A stretch of 64,000 nucleotides of DNA from Elusimicrobiota bacterium (GTDB taxonomy: Bacteria; CG03; SLGR01): the NCBI GenBank assembly GCA_003553445.1, contig PWEK01000094.1, positions 1-64,000 on the forward strand, written 5' to 3'. The translations under genes and the position numbers were made by a program. The notes under the pieces are model-generated. The model was not told the origin of the DNA. It saw nothing but the letters and a program-made list of their open reading frames with translations, and ran no database searches. Positions 1 to 9,192 of the stretch are shown here, piece by piece (the first letter of the stretch is position 1; every line of letters begins with the position of its first letter).

Positions 1-15
1 ACAGGCTCTACAGGA

Positions 16-429
16 GTGGGAAAATCTTTTATTGCCGAGGCCCTGGGTCATCAGGCATGTGTACATGAGTTTAAGACTGCTTGTTTTATTGCCCAGAAAT
101 TATTTACTGAACTTAAATGCGCCAAGGGAGACGGAACATATTTTAAAAAACTGAAACATCTCAAAAAACAGGATCTTTTGATTTTAGATGATTTCGGACT
201 GCATCCGTTTGACACCGACGCAAGACTGACTCTTCTGGAGATTATGCAGGATAGATACGGATTCAAGTCAACCATGATTGCTTCACAATTTCCCGTGCAG
301 AAATGGCATGAAATTATTGGAGAGCCTACAATCGCCGACGCTTTTTGCGACAGACTGGTTCACAGTTCCTACAGGATAGATTTGAAAGGCGAATCAGTCA
401 GAAAGAGTTACAGGCAGAAAGATTTTTAG
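16..429 (+). CDS. istB: IstB-like ATP-binding protein, IS21 transposition helper (N-terminus truncated by window)
   Basis: Upstream TGSTGVGKS Walker A runs in from the window edge; LLILDDFGL Walker B; typical IstB C-terminus IADAFCDRLVHSSYRIDLKGESVRK. Confidence 0.9.
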   Translation: MGKSFIAEALGHQACVHEFKTACFIAQKLFTELKCAKGDGTYFKKLKHLKKQDLLILDDFGLHPFDTDARLTLLEIMQDRYGFKSTMIASQFPVQKWHEIIGEPTIADAFCDRLVHSSYRIDLKGESVRKSYRQKDF

Positions 430-514
430 AAAAAAGTCTCGTCTAAAACGGGACCCAGGTATTTGACACAAAGTTGCCACTTTTTGTAGAGTGGCATTAG
501 GAAAACTTGAATGA

Positions 515-1984
515 ATGGGGGGTGGTCACTTTGCTCCGGAATGGGTGGTCACTTTCCCCGGAATATGCAATGAAGATTATCCTAGCCCTTTAAAACCTCA
601 ATCAAAAGCATATTTAGATCTATTAAATACCTGTCAAATATATTTGGGCGTGATATGGAAAAACTATGGAAATATTGTCGAAGATGATTTGTCAGCAACA
701 CACTCTGAATATAGAAAAGCACAAGAGATGGATTTACCTACATTAATTGTAATTAAAGGAAAAAATACAATAGAAAGAGAAGAAAAGACTAAAGAGTTTG
801 TTAAAGAAATTAAAAAAGATGATCATAAGTATGAAAGATTCGAGAATAGTGGGGAATTACAAAAAAAGGTTCGTAAAAGGTTAATTAAACATATTAAAGA
901 CACTTACCATATAGAACCTACAGCTGCTCAAGAAGAAGTTGCAAAGAAAACTATTCAGGTTGCTTCATCTTTTGAACGCCAAAGATTAAAGAGATTAAGT
1001 TGGACTGAAATGGATAAGGAGTTAGCAAAGAAACTAGTAGCTGAAGCTGAACAAATTGAAGTTTCTAAATTAGAAGAGAAAGATGTTATCCATTCACTAT
1101 GGCAACGTGGATATTTGTGGGAAGAAGAAGATGAGTATTATGGAACGGCAGCTGGAATTCTTTTATTGGGAAATAATCCAACAGCAGTTTTCACTCACAC
1201 AAGAATTCAAATTGCAGCTTTTCCAGGAATAAAAAAAACACATAAACCTTTAGATCACGCTACAATAAGAAAACATTTGTCTGCTGGTATTGATGAAGCA
1301 GTTGCTTTTATTAACAAAAACACACGACATCCTTTAAGGGTTGTAGGACTCAATAGGGTACAGGTGGATGAATATCCGGAAGAAGCCATTCGTGAAGCTT
1401 TAGTAAACGCATTAGCTCATAGAGATTATGAAGATGCAGGAAAACGCATAGAAGTAAATTTATTTAAAGATAGAATTGAAATAATTAGTCCTGGAGATTT
1501 ACCAGGCGGTTTGTCTATAAGAAAATTGTTGAGTGGACAAGCTAAGTCGCGTTCAAGAAATCCTAATATAGCTCAAGGACTGAATTTACTGGACAGAATG
1601 GAAGAAAGGGGAACGGGAATTCAACGAATGACTGACGATATGTTAAACCATGGTTTGGATAAACCTGATATAAAAATCATCGATAATGAAGTTAATGTAA
1701 TTCTTTATGGGCCCGGGGATGATTTAGATAGAATAAAAACTCCAAAGAATGTTGCAGAATTTATACCACCGGCTATTGAAGAAAAACTAAACAAAAGACA
1801 AAAGAAAATATTGAAGCATGTACTTGAAACCGGTGAAGTAACAAGTGGGTGGTGCAAAAATGAATTTGGAGTAGTATATGATACTACTTATAGAGACTTA
1901 TCAGAATTGGTTGATTTAGGTATATTAGAAAAAAAAGGTAAAGGTAGAGGGACAAAATATGTTCTTAAAAACAGCAAAAAATAA
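515..1984 (+). pseudogene. DUF4062 + HATPase_c_4-type (Schlafen/AlbA-related) ATP-binding protein, 5' end replaced by the IS end
   Basis: Native homology starts around codon 18 (DYPSPLKPQSKAYLDLLNTCQIYLGVIWKNYG, DUF4062-like); EALVNALAHRDYEDAGKRIEVNLFKDRIEIISPGDLPGGL and NRMEERGTGIQRM-type ATPase motifs; first ~18 codons are IS sequence. Confidence 0.7.
520..564 (+). repeat. Tandem IS21 terminal repeats
   Basis: Two adjacent near-identical copies: 520-542 and 543-564 (GGGTGGTCACTTT[GCT/CC]CCGGAAT). Confidence 0.8.
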
Positions 1985-2038
1985 TTTACCGATAATCTAC
2001 CGATTTTTTTTGCGAATCTACCGATTTTTAGAGGATAA

Positions 2039-2131
2039 ATGAAAAAGAAAGAAGCTAATGCAAGAATAAAGACTAATAAGCTCCTTAGGGAAGCCAGATG
2101 GCCGATTCAGTGTTGGAAAACTGGATACTGA
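2039..2131 (+). pseudogene. N-terminal stub resembling type I restriction R subunit / DEAD helicase
   Basis: MKKKEANARIKTNKLLREARWPIQCWKTGY*; resembles the EANARIKINKLLEEAGWRF start of HsdR-like proteins, then a stop. Confidence 0.5.
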
Positions 2132-2164
2132 AAATTACTACTCCCCAAAAATTGTTAAAAAAAC

Positions 2165-2203
2165 CCTTTTTAGCCTTCTAAATGGCTTGGAAGGCAAAAA
2201 AGG
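2165..2203 (+). terminator. Inverted repeat, possible bidirectional terminator
   Basis: CCTTTTTAGCCTTC / GAAGGCAAAAAAGG, 14-bp stem with one mismatch, 11-nt loop. Confidence 0.4.
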
Positions 2204-2455
2204 TTATGAGCAATGTAATCATATAAAAAAAACACATAAAACAAATAATTTATGGCCAAAGAGATTTTTATTAAATTGTTTTATCGGGATTTTGGCGTCG
2301 GATCGTCGTCAGCACAGGAAGAAGACGCCGAAAATTCAATTGTAGAAAAATCCCTCGCTGATTCCCGCACGATTCGGCGGACCTCCAGCTCGGAACATCA
2401 AAATATAAAAAATAAGGATCTTTTACGGACTTTCTGGAAGGTTTGATACAAAAGA

Positions 2456-2531
2456 TGGTGGCGGGGGTCAGAATCGAACTGACGACACCCTGATTTTCAG
2501 TCAAGTGCTCTACCGACTGAGCTACCCCGCC
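2456..2531 (-). tRNA. tRNA-Phe (GAA), CCA encoded
   Basis: Reverse complement GGCGGGGTAGCTCAGTCGGTAGAGCACTTGACTGAAAATCAGGGTGTCGTCAGTTCGATTCTGACCCCCGCCACCA folds as a cloverleaf; anticodon loop CTGAAAA. Confidence 0.95.
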
Positions 2532-2580
2532 ACCTTAAATTTGATATTTTATACTAATAATAGGTTAATTTGTCAACTTC

Positions 2581-2610
2581 TTGACATTATTATTATAAAT
2601 GTATTAGTAT
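2581..2610 (+). promoter_or_regulatory. Sigma70-like promoter for the M23 peptidase gene
   Basis: TTGACA, 18-nt spacer, TAGTAT, just upstream of ATG 2620. Confidence 0.45.
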
Positions 2611-2619
2611 TATCATGTA

Positions 2620-3528
2620 ATGATTAAAATGATAAGAAAATGGGCAGGTAGAAAACTCACATTAATAGTCGCTCCCGGAAGAGCAAGTCGGTCGCTGCAT
2701 ATCCAATTCAGTTATCCTTTTGCCCTTTTCCTGATGCTTTTCCTTGTTTCCATACTTGTAACAGGAATATACTTTACCGATGTTTATTTAAACTACAGAA
2801 ACGCCGTCTCAGCAAACAGAGAACTTGTGCAAAAAAATGATGAATACGCGCAAAAGGTCGAAGAGGTACTGGACGTTCTTCAGGATATACGTGCTAATGA
2901 AATTAAAGTGAGGGGTATGCTGGGCATGGAGAGTTCTCAGGATATACTTGAAAACTACCCTATTGGCAGCAGCGAAAACTCTCTCGCATTCGATAATTTC
3001 AATTCCGGCAGATTTGAAAGAGAACGATTTATGGCAAACATAAATATGATCAGGGAAGAGACCTGGAATCAGAATAACAATGTAAAAGAAATAGAAAACT
3101 ACATAGACAGAAAAAGAGATATTCTGCTTTCCACTCCATCTATCTGGCCGACATTCGGTTATATTACAAGCCCATACGGATGGAGGGATCATCCAATCAC
3201 AAAAAGAAGAGAGCTCCACAGGGGTATGGATATATATAACCCTCTTAAAGAAGACGCTCCCATTAGAGCTACAGCCCCGGGTAAGGTTGTCTCTTCAGGT
3301 TGGGCAGGCTCATACGGAAAGCTTGTAATAATAGATCACGGCAACAATTTTTCAACAAGATACGCTCACTGTTCCGAAATACTGGTGGAACAGGGAGATG
3401 AGGTTACACAGGGTCAGATTATAGCATATATGGGAAGAACCGGGAGAGCAACAGGACCCCCCCTTCATTACGAGGTATGGCATAAGGGCCAGCCGGTGAA
3501 CCCAATTGAATTTGTGAAAGGAAGGTAA
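2620..3528 (+). CDS. M23 family metallopeptidase, membrane anchored
   Basis: N-terminal TM; HRGMDIYNPLKEDAPIRATAPGKV...DHGNNFSTRYAHCSEILV...GPPLHYEVWHKGQPVNP peptidase M23 motifs. Confidence 0.92.
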   Translation: MIKMIRKWAGRKLTLIVAPGRASRSLHIQFSYPFALFLMLFLVSILVTGIYFTDVYLNYRNAVSANRELVQKNDEYAQKVEEVLDVLQDIRANEIKVRGMLGMESSQDILENYPIGSSENSLAFDNFNSGRFERERFMANINMIREETWNQNNNVKEIENYIDRKRDILLSTPSIWPTFGYITSPYGWRDHPITKRRELHRGMDIYNPLKEDAPIRATAPGKVVSSGWAGSYGKLVIIDHGNNFSTRYAHCSEILVEQGDEVTQGQIIAYMGRTGRATGPPLHYEVWHKGQPVNPIEFVKGR

Positions 3529-3533
3529 ATCCA

Positions 3534-3950
3534 TTGTTTTCCAGCAATAAGAAAAAAAGTTTTTCAGGAAAAATTGAAACATTAATCAGCCAGGACACCT
3601 ACATTGAAGGCACCATAGAATCTTCAGGAACCCTAAGAATTGACGGGACAGTGAAAGGCGGAATAAAGAAGGCCGATGGTGTAATTGTGGGTGAAAACGG
3701 CATAGTAGAAGGAGATATTAATTCAAAAGGTGTCAGCTTGGCAGGCAGAATAAGGGGCAATGTTTACTCTGAAGTTGAACTTGAACTGCTTCCCGGTTCA
3801 ACATTGACCGGAGACATCGAAACATCGAAACTTTCAATAGCTGAAGGAGCTCACTTTGACGGTGTATGTACAATGATAGAGGAAGATTCAACCGGACGAA
3901 GAAAAAAACAAGGCACTAAAAAAGAAAAGGAAGAAAGCAGCTCTACCTGA
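3534..3950 (+). CDS. Bactofilin (DUF583 polymer-forming cytoskeletal protein)
   Basis: LISQDTYIEGTIESSGTLRIDGTVKGGI...GNVYSEVELELLPGSTLTGDI bactofilin repeats; TTG start. Confidence 0.9.
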   Translation: MFSSNKKKSFSGKIETLISQDTYIEGTIESSGTLRIDGTVKGGIKKADGVIVGENGIVEGDINSKGVSLAGRIRGNVYSEVELELLPGSTLTGDIETSKLSIAEGAHFDGVCTMIEEDSTGRRKKQGTKKEKEESSST

Positions 3951-4500
3951 GAAACTCTATAACTTCCTCAATTTTTCGTTTAACATTAATATTATCAACG
4001 ATGTCTCTAGAAACCACCAGGTAATCTATAGCTGAACGATACTTAAGCTCTTTAATAGACTCACAGGCTCTTAATCTAACGTGTATGTTCTCGTCTGGAT
4101 TTTCAATTACCTCGATTAGAGGAAGAATATTATCCACTCCCCCCACATAACCAAGCATATCTACTATCCAGAACCTCATCTTCCAGTTTCGGGTTCCCTT
4201 AAGCCACCCTATTAATATTGGTGCGGTCTGAGGCCCCGTGTCCATTATTTCCACAGCCTCGCTCATTGTATTTTTCCCAACGTACTCAAGCGGATTTTCA
4301 CGGGCAATTTCCTCAACACGGTAAAGAATACTTTCTATTTTCTGTTTAGTTTCTTCATCAATTCTTTCTATTTCTTCTTCTCGGGTTTCATAAGGAACCT
4401 CTTCCGGCGACACTACCCTTTTTTCTGCGCAGCCTGAGAAAAAAATTGCAACTATTCCCACAACAGCAAAGACTATTTTAAAATTTTTAACGTTATTCAT
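3943..4500 (-). CDS. HEAT-repeat lipoprotein
   Basis: Signal peptide with lipobox FFSGC; HEAT-like helical repeats. Confidence 0.65.
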   Translation of the reverse strand: MNNVKNFKIVFAVVGIVAIFFSGCAEKRVVSPEEVPYETREEEIERIDEETKQKIESILYRVEEIARENPLEYVGKNTMSEAVEIMDTGPQTAPILIGWLKGTRNWKMRFWIVDMLGYVGGVDNILPLIEVIENPDENIHVRLRACESIKELKYRSAIDYLVVSRDIVDNINVKRKIEEVIEFLR

Positions 4501-4619
4501 AATTACCTCCGATTAAACATCTTTGATTTACTTTTCCAAATTAACCCGGCCAGTTTCCTTATGGACAGGATTTTTTCATATAAACCATATTCACTCAAAA
4601 CACCTCTTACTGTATAGAA

Positions 4620-5036
4620 TTATTTATTTTTTTGTCTTTTCAAACAATCCTTTAACTGGTTATTTCTTGTGTGAAATGGAAAAAGGCTTTCCATATTATA
4701 TGTATCATAACTTCCGTCTACTCCACAGCAGTAAATTTTTACCCCTTCCCCAAACTCATTTATAACCTGCAAACATGCGCCGCACGGTATTGAAGTTTTT
4801 TTTGAAGAAGCCGCCACAGCTATTTTTTTTATCTTTTTTTCGCCTTCCGAGATTGCTTTAAGTATTGCTACCCTTTCCGCGCAAACCGTTAAGCCGTAGG
4901 AAGCGTTTTCTATGTTGCAGCCTTCATAAATTTTCCCGGAATCACACTCAACAGCAGCTCCCACTCTAAAATTCGAATAAGGTACATATGCATTTTTCAT
5001 ATTACTTACCGCGAGATCAATAAGCCTGTTTTTCAT
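4620..5036 (-). CDS. cdd: Cytidine deaminase
   Basis: YSNFRVGAAVE, GCNIENASYGLTVCAER, PCGACLQVINEF motifs. Confidence 0.93.
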   Translation of the reverse strand: MKNRLIDLAVSNMKNAYVPYSNFRVGAAVECDSGKIYEGCNIENASYGLTVCAERVAILKAISEGEKKIKKIAVAASSKKTSIPCGACLQVINEFGEGVKIYCCGVDGSYDTYNMESLFPFHTRNNQLKDCLKRQKNK

Positions 5037-5040
5037 AATT

Positions 5041-5910
5041 TCATAAATACTTTTCTATTATCAACTTAAGCTTTTTCGCTGCGCTTTTGTCAATTTTATC
5101 TTTTTCCGTCACAATCGAGTTCTCTAGAGCCTTTCTGCACCGGCAGGATAAAAATTCCTCCTCCCCCAGGTTGGGAATAATCCTTTTCAGAACTTTCCTG
5201 GCTTTTTTGGAGTTTTCTTTCATCTGGGTCACAACCAGGTCTGCAGAAACCACCCCCTGGGATGTATTCCAGCAGTCGTAATCCGTAACCAGCGCAAGGG
5301 TGCAGTAACAGATTTCAGCTTCTCTTGCCAGCCTTGCTTCCGGCAAAGCCGTCATGCCTATAACATCCATGCCCCACGACCTGTAAATTTTCGACTCGGC
5401 AAAGGTGGAAAACTGCGGGCCCTCTATACAAATATAGGTGCCTCCCAAATGAGTTCTTATCCCCTCCACCTTGCAGACCTTGCCAACCTCATCAGACAAA
5501 GATGAACATACCGGTTTATCAAAGGGAATATGCGCAACAATTCCATTATCGAAAAAAGTTGAAGCCCGGGACCTTGTTCTGTCAAAATACTGATCGACGA
5601 CAACAAAATCCCCTGGTCTTATAGTTTCCTGCATGCTTCCCACAGCGCTCACCGAAATTAAATTTTCAACTCCCATTTTCTTCATGGCGTAAATATTAGC
5701 CCGGTAGTTAATTCCCGAAGGGGGAATGTGATGGCCTTTTCCATGTCTCGGAAGAAAGGCAACTTTAGTACTGTTTAATTCACCCGTGATAACTTTATCT
5801 GAAGGATTTCCAAACGGGGTCTTTATTTTAAGTTCCTTTATTTTCTTTAATCCTTCAAGAGAATATATACCGCTGCCGCCTATAATGCCGATTTTAATCT
5901 TTTTATTCAT
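5041..5910 (-). CDS. mtnP: S-methyl-5'-thioadenosine phosphorylase
   Basis: IGIIGGSGIY, FLPRHGKGHHIPPSGINYRANI, CIEGPQFSTFAES. Confidence 0.93.
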   Translation of the reverse strand: MNKKIKIGIIGGSGIYSLEGLKKIKELKIKTPFGNPSDKVITGELNSTKVAFLPRHGKGHHIPPSGINYRANIYAMKKMGVENLISVSAVGSMQETIRPGDFVVVDQYFDRTRSRASTFFDNGIVAHIPFDKPVCSSLSDEVGKVCKVEGIRTHLGGTYICIEGPQFSTFAESKIYRSWGMDVIGMTALPEARLAREAEICYCTLALVTDYDCWNTSQGVVSADLVVTQMKENSKKARKVLKRIIPNLGEEEFLSCRCRKALENSIVTEKDKIDKSAAKKLKLIIEKYL

Positions 5911-5936
5911 TTTTTCACCTTTTTACTATGTACCAT

Positions 5937-7199
5937 TTAATTTATAATGACTGAACGCCGATAACTATTTGCCTGTCGCGACAAATCTTCCTCCCTGGAA
6001 GAAAACAGCCGGGCAAGAGGCTCACCTTTTTCAACTTTCTCACCTACTTTTTTGTTAACTAAAATACCAGCTGAATAATCCGGCTTTTGCCCTATTCTTT
6101 TACGGCCTGTGCCAAGCGATGATACGCATAAACCTATGGACCTCGTATCCATCGCCCTTATACAGCCGCCTGTTTGCGCTATCACATCCTTATAATAGCG
6201 GGGCTTGGGCAAAACCTTTTCCGGGTTATCGCATACGCGCCTGTCTCCTTTTTGAAATTCTATCATATCACCAAATTTTTCAAGGGCCATCCCGTTTGAA
6301 AGATTCGCTATCGCTTCTTCTTTTGCCCTATGCTTGTCCTCGTAAATTTCTGCCATAACAGCCATCTCGGAAACCAGCTCAACTATCAGCTTTTTTATAT
6401 CCGCAGGGCCAGAACCTTTCATAAGGTCTATTGCCTGCTTTACCTCACATGCATTTCCTATTGCCCTGCCCAGCGGCTGGTTCATGTCAGTTATCATTGC
6501 AATGGTTTTTCGTCCGAATCTTGTTCCAATATCCTCCATATAATCCGCAAGTTTCCTGGCATCTTCATGTTTTCTCATAAATGCGCCGTTACCCGATTTA
6601 ACATCAAGGACTAAACCGCTTGCGCCTTCCGCAATTTTTTTGCTCATAATACTTGCCGCAATCATGGGTATAGACTCAACCGTAGCTGTTACATCTCTCA
6701 GTTCATACAGTCTTTTGTCGGCAGGCGCAATATTTTCCGTCTGACTTATAATCGCTACCCCGATACTCTCCAGCTGCTTCTTGAAATCAGAAACTGACAG
6801 CTCAACTCTACAGCCGGGTATAGACTCCAGCTTATCCAGGGTTCCGCCAGTATGCCCAAGCGCGCGCCCGCTCATTTTCGGAACGACAATTCCCAGAGAA
6901 GCAGCAAGGGGAGCAAGGGTTAAAGAAACCCCGTCTCCAACACCGCCCGTGGAATGTTTATCAACAGCATTTTTTCCAAAAGCGCTAAGATCCACCTGCT
7001 CTCCGGATTCTACCATAATTTCCGTTAAATCGGCAAGCTCTCTGGATACCATCCCTTTAAAATAAACAGCCATTAAAAATGCCGATATCTGATACTCAGG
7101 AACCTCTTTTTTTAACAAACCCTTTATCATGAAATTAAGCTCCCGGCGGCTTAGTTCTCCCCCCTGGCGCTTCTTGTAGATTATGTCGTATGCATTCAT
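5937..7199 (-). CDS. pdp: Pyrimidine-nucleoside phosphorylase
   Basis: KHSTGGVGDGVSLTLAPLAASLGIVVPKMSGRALGHTGGTLDKLESIPG. Confidence 0.94.
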   Translation of the reverse strand: MNAYDIIYKKRQGGELSRRELNFMIKGLLKKEVPEYQISAFLMAVYFKGMVSRELADLTEIMVESGEQVDLSAFGKNAVDKHSTGGVGDGVSLTLAPLAASLGIVVPKMSGRALGHTGGTLDKLESIPGCRVELSVSDFKKQLESIGVAIISQTENIAPADKRLYELRDVTATVESIPMIAASIMSKKIAEGASGLVLDVKSGNGAFMRKHEDARKLADYMEDIGTRFGRKTIAMITDMNQPLGRAIGNACEVKQAIDLMKGSGPADIKKLIVELVSEMAVMAEIYEDKHRAKEEAIANLSNGMALEKFGDMIEFQKGDRRVCDNPEKVLPKPRYYKDVIAQTGGCIRAMDTRSIGLCVSSLGTGRKRIGQKPDYSAGILVNKKVGEKVEKGEPLARLFSSREEDLSRQANSYRRSVIIN

Positions 7200-8005
7200 A
7201 TCCTGGCAATAAACTCTCTTAAAAATTCACTTATAGTTTTGAGGGAATTTTGGGAAATGCGAAGAACTTCTTTATGAGAAGTTCCCTCTTCACCCATACC
7301 GGAAGCCATGTTCGTTATTAATGAAAGGCCGAAAACCTCCAGTCCGCAATACTTCGCCGCAATCACTTCCGGCACAGTTGACATTCCAACCATATCACCC
7401 CCCAATACCCTCACCATTGAAACCTCTGCCGGTGTTTCATACATTGGTCCCGTTGTCGCAGTGTATACACCTTTTTTTAATTTTATCCGCTTTCCTTCAC
7501 CGGAGACAGCCAAAGCTTCTTTAATTAAACGCCGGCTGTAGGCTTCTCCCATATCAATAAATGCGGAGCTTCCTCTAAGCGGGTTATCTCCCATAAGATT
7601 TATATGGTCTGTAATTATTACCATATCCCCCGGTTTAAATTCCGTGTTTACAGAGCCGGCTGCATTCGTAACAATCATTTTTTTTAAGCCGCACCGTGAA
7701 AAAACCCTGACCGGAAAAGTTATCTCCTGCATTGAAAACCCTTCATAATAATGAAGCCTTCCCGACATAATTAGAACCTTAACGCCATTTAACACCCCAT
7801 AAAAAAGCATACCTTTATGCCCCTCAACATCAGGGCTTTTAAAATAAGGGATGTCTTCATAATTTATTTCGGCCTCTTTTCTGAAACCCTCCAGGGCGTC
7901 TCCCAAACCGCTCCCCAAAATCATCAGAACCTCTGGTTCTCCCGGAATATTATCTTTAATAAACTCGGCGCTCTTTTTAGCTCTCTTTTTGTCTATATCA
8001 TTCAT
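7196..8005 (-). CDS. Purine-nucleoside phosphorylase
   Basis: LGSGLGDALEGF, VTNAAGSVN, GPMYETPAEVSMVRVLGGDMVGMSTVPEVIAAKY. Confidence 0.93.
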   Translation of the reverse strand: MNDIDKKRAKKSAEFIKDNIPGEPEVLMILGSGLGDALEGFRKEAEINYEDIPYFKSPDVEGHKGMLFYGVLNGVKVLIMSGRLHYYEGFSMQEITFPVRVFSRCGLKKMIVTNAAGSVNTEFKPGDMVIITDHINLMGDNPLRGSSAFIDMGEAYSRRLIKEALAVSGEGKRIKLKKGVYTATTGPMYETPAEVSMVRVLGGDMVGMSTVPEVIAAKYCGLEVFGLSLITNMASGMGEEGTSHKEVLRISQNSLKTISEFLREFIARI

Positions 8006-9180
8006 TTTTTAATTATTCTCTTTCTAAGTGATTTTCCATGCTCCAGTTTTTCAACACCCAAAAAATCAGCGATTGTCTGCCCGCAGTCAGAAAACTTAAT
8101 ATCACCGCCTAAATATGACGTTTCGGGAAAACTGCTGCCATAAAGAAGAAGCGGAACAAATTCCCTTGTATGGTCCGTGTGGCGCTTATGCTCAGGATCA
8201 CAGCCATGGTCAGCAGTTATCATAAGCAGTTCATTTTCATCCAGGAGCGACAATATTTCTTTAAATTTTTCATCAAACTCCTTAAGCGCTTTTGCGTATC
8301 CTTTCGTATCCCGGCGGTGCCCGTATAGAGAATCAAATTCAACGAGGTTTGCAATAATCAGTCCCTTTTCTTTTTTCTGTCTTTTTATTTCACGGGCTGT
8401 TTTATATACTCCATCCATATTATCTTTAGACTTTATCTCGGAAGTTAAACCCCGGTGCGCAAATATGTCACCAATTTTTCCTATTCCGGTCACAAACATC
8501 CCGCTGGAAGACACCCTCTGCAGCAGCGTATCCGCCGGAGGGGGGAGCGCATAATCCTTTCTGGCAGCGCCGTTACGCTTAAATTTTCCCTTTTTTCCGA
8601 AAAACGGCCTTGCTATTACTCGAGCCACTGCATTATCACCTGTAAGTATTTGCCTGGCTTTTTTACAGTATTCGTAAAGCCTCCGGTGATCCAGCACTTC
8701 TTCATGCGCGGCTATCTGAAAAACAGAATCCGCAGAAGTGTAAACTATCGGATAAGCTGTTTCAATATGAAGCTCTCCGAGTTCTTTAATTATTTCCGTT
8801 CCCGAGGCTGCGCGATTTCCAATTGTTTTTCTTCCAATGGATTTTTCAAATTTTTCAATCAGAAAATCCGGAAATCCGTCCGGGTAAACGGGAAATGAAA
8901 AGTCAAGCGGAACCCCTGCCAGCTCCCAGTGTCCGGTTATGGTGTCTTTACCGGGAGAAGTTTGATGCATTCTTCCCCAGAAACCCCTCGGGTTTTCCGT
9001 TTTGCAAGAGATATCCACAAGGTTTCCCAGTCCCAGGCTGCAGAGATTGGGGATATTAAGGCCAGTTTTCTGATACACATGCAGCAAAGTGTTTGCGCCG
9101 TCATCATTATACTTTCCGGCATCCGGCATTGCCCCTATCCCAAGGCTATCAAGAATAATAAGTATTACCCTTTCAACCAT
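8002..9180 (-). CDS. deoB: Phosphopentomutase
   Basis: ILDSLGIGAMPDAGKYNDDGANTL, GKDTITGHWELAG, TADHGCDPEHKRHTDHTREFVPLL. Confidence 0.95.
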   Translation of the reverse strand: MVERVILIILDSLGIGAMPDAGKYNDDGANTLLHVYQKTGLNIPNLCSLGLGNLVDISCKTENPRGFWGRMHQTSPGKDTITGHWELAGVPLDFSFPVYPDGFPDFLIEKFEKSIGRKTIGNRAASGTEIIKELGELHIETAYPIVYTSADSVFQIAAHEEVLDHRRLYEYCKKARQILTGDNAVARVIARPFFGKKGKFKRNGAARKDYALPPPADTLLQRVSSSGMFVTGIGKIGDIFAHRGLTSEIKSKDNMDGVYKTAREIKRQKKEKGLIIANLVEFDSLYGHRRDTKGYAKALKEFDEKFKEILSLLDENELLMITADHGCDPEHKRHTDHTREFVPLLLYGSSFPETSYLGGDIKFSDCGQTIADFLGVEKLEHGKSLRKRIIKK

Positions 9181-9192
9181 TAAAATTAACGT

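Larger units (their letters stand above)
1..569 (+). mobile_element. 3' part of an IS21-family element (left end outside window)
   Basis: IstB-like ATPase ORF followed by tandem end repeats GGGTGGTCACTTTGCTCCGGAAT / GGGTGGTCACTTTCCCCGGAAT, ending near ...ATATGCA; coding sequence of another gene starts immediately after. Confidence 0.8.

Noticed and set aside
2252-2446. 64-aa ORF on the plus strand before tRNA-Phe
   Set aside because: No recognisable motif, opposite-strand ORF overlaps it equally well, low-complexity composition; likely spurious.
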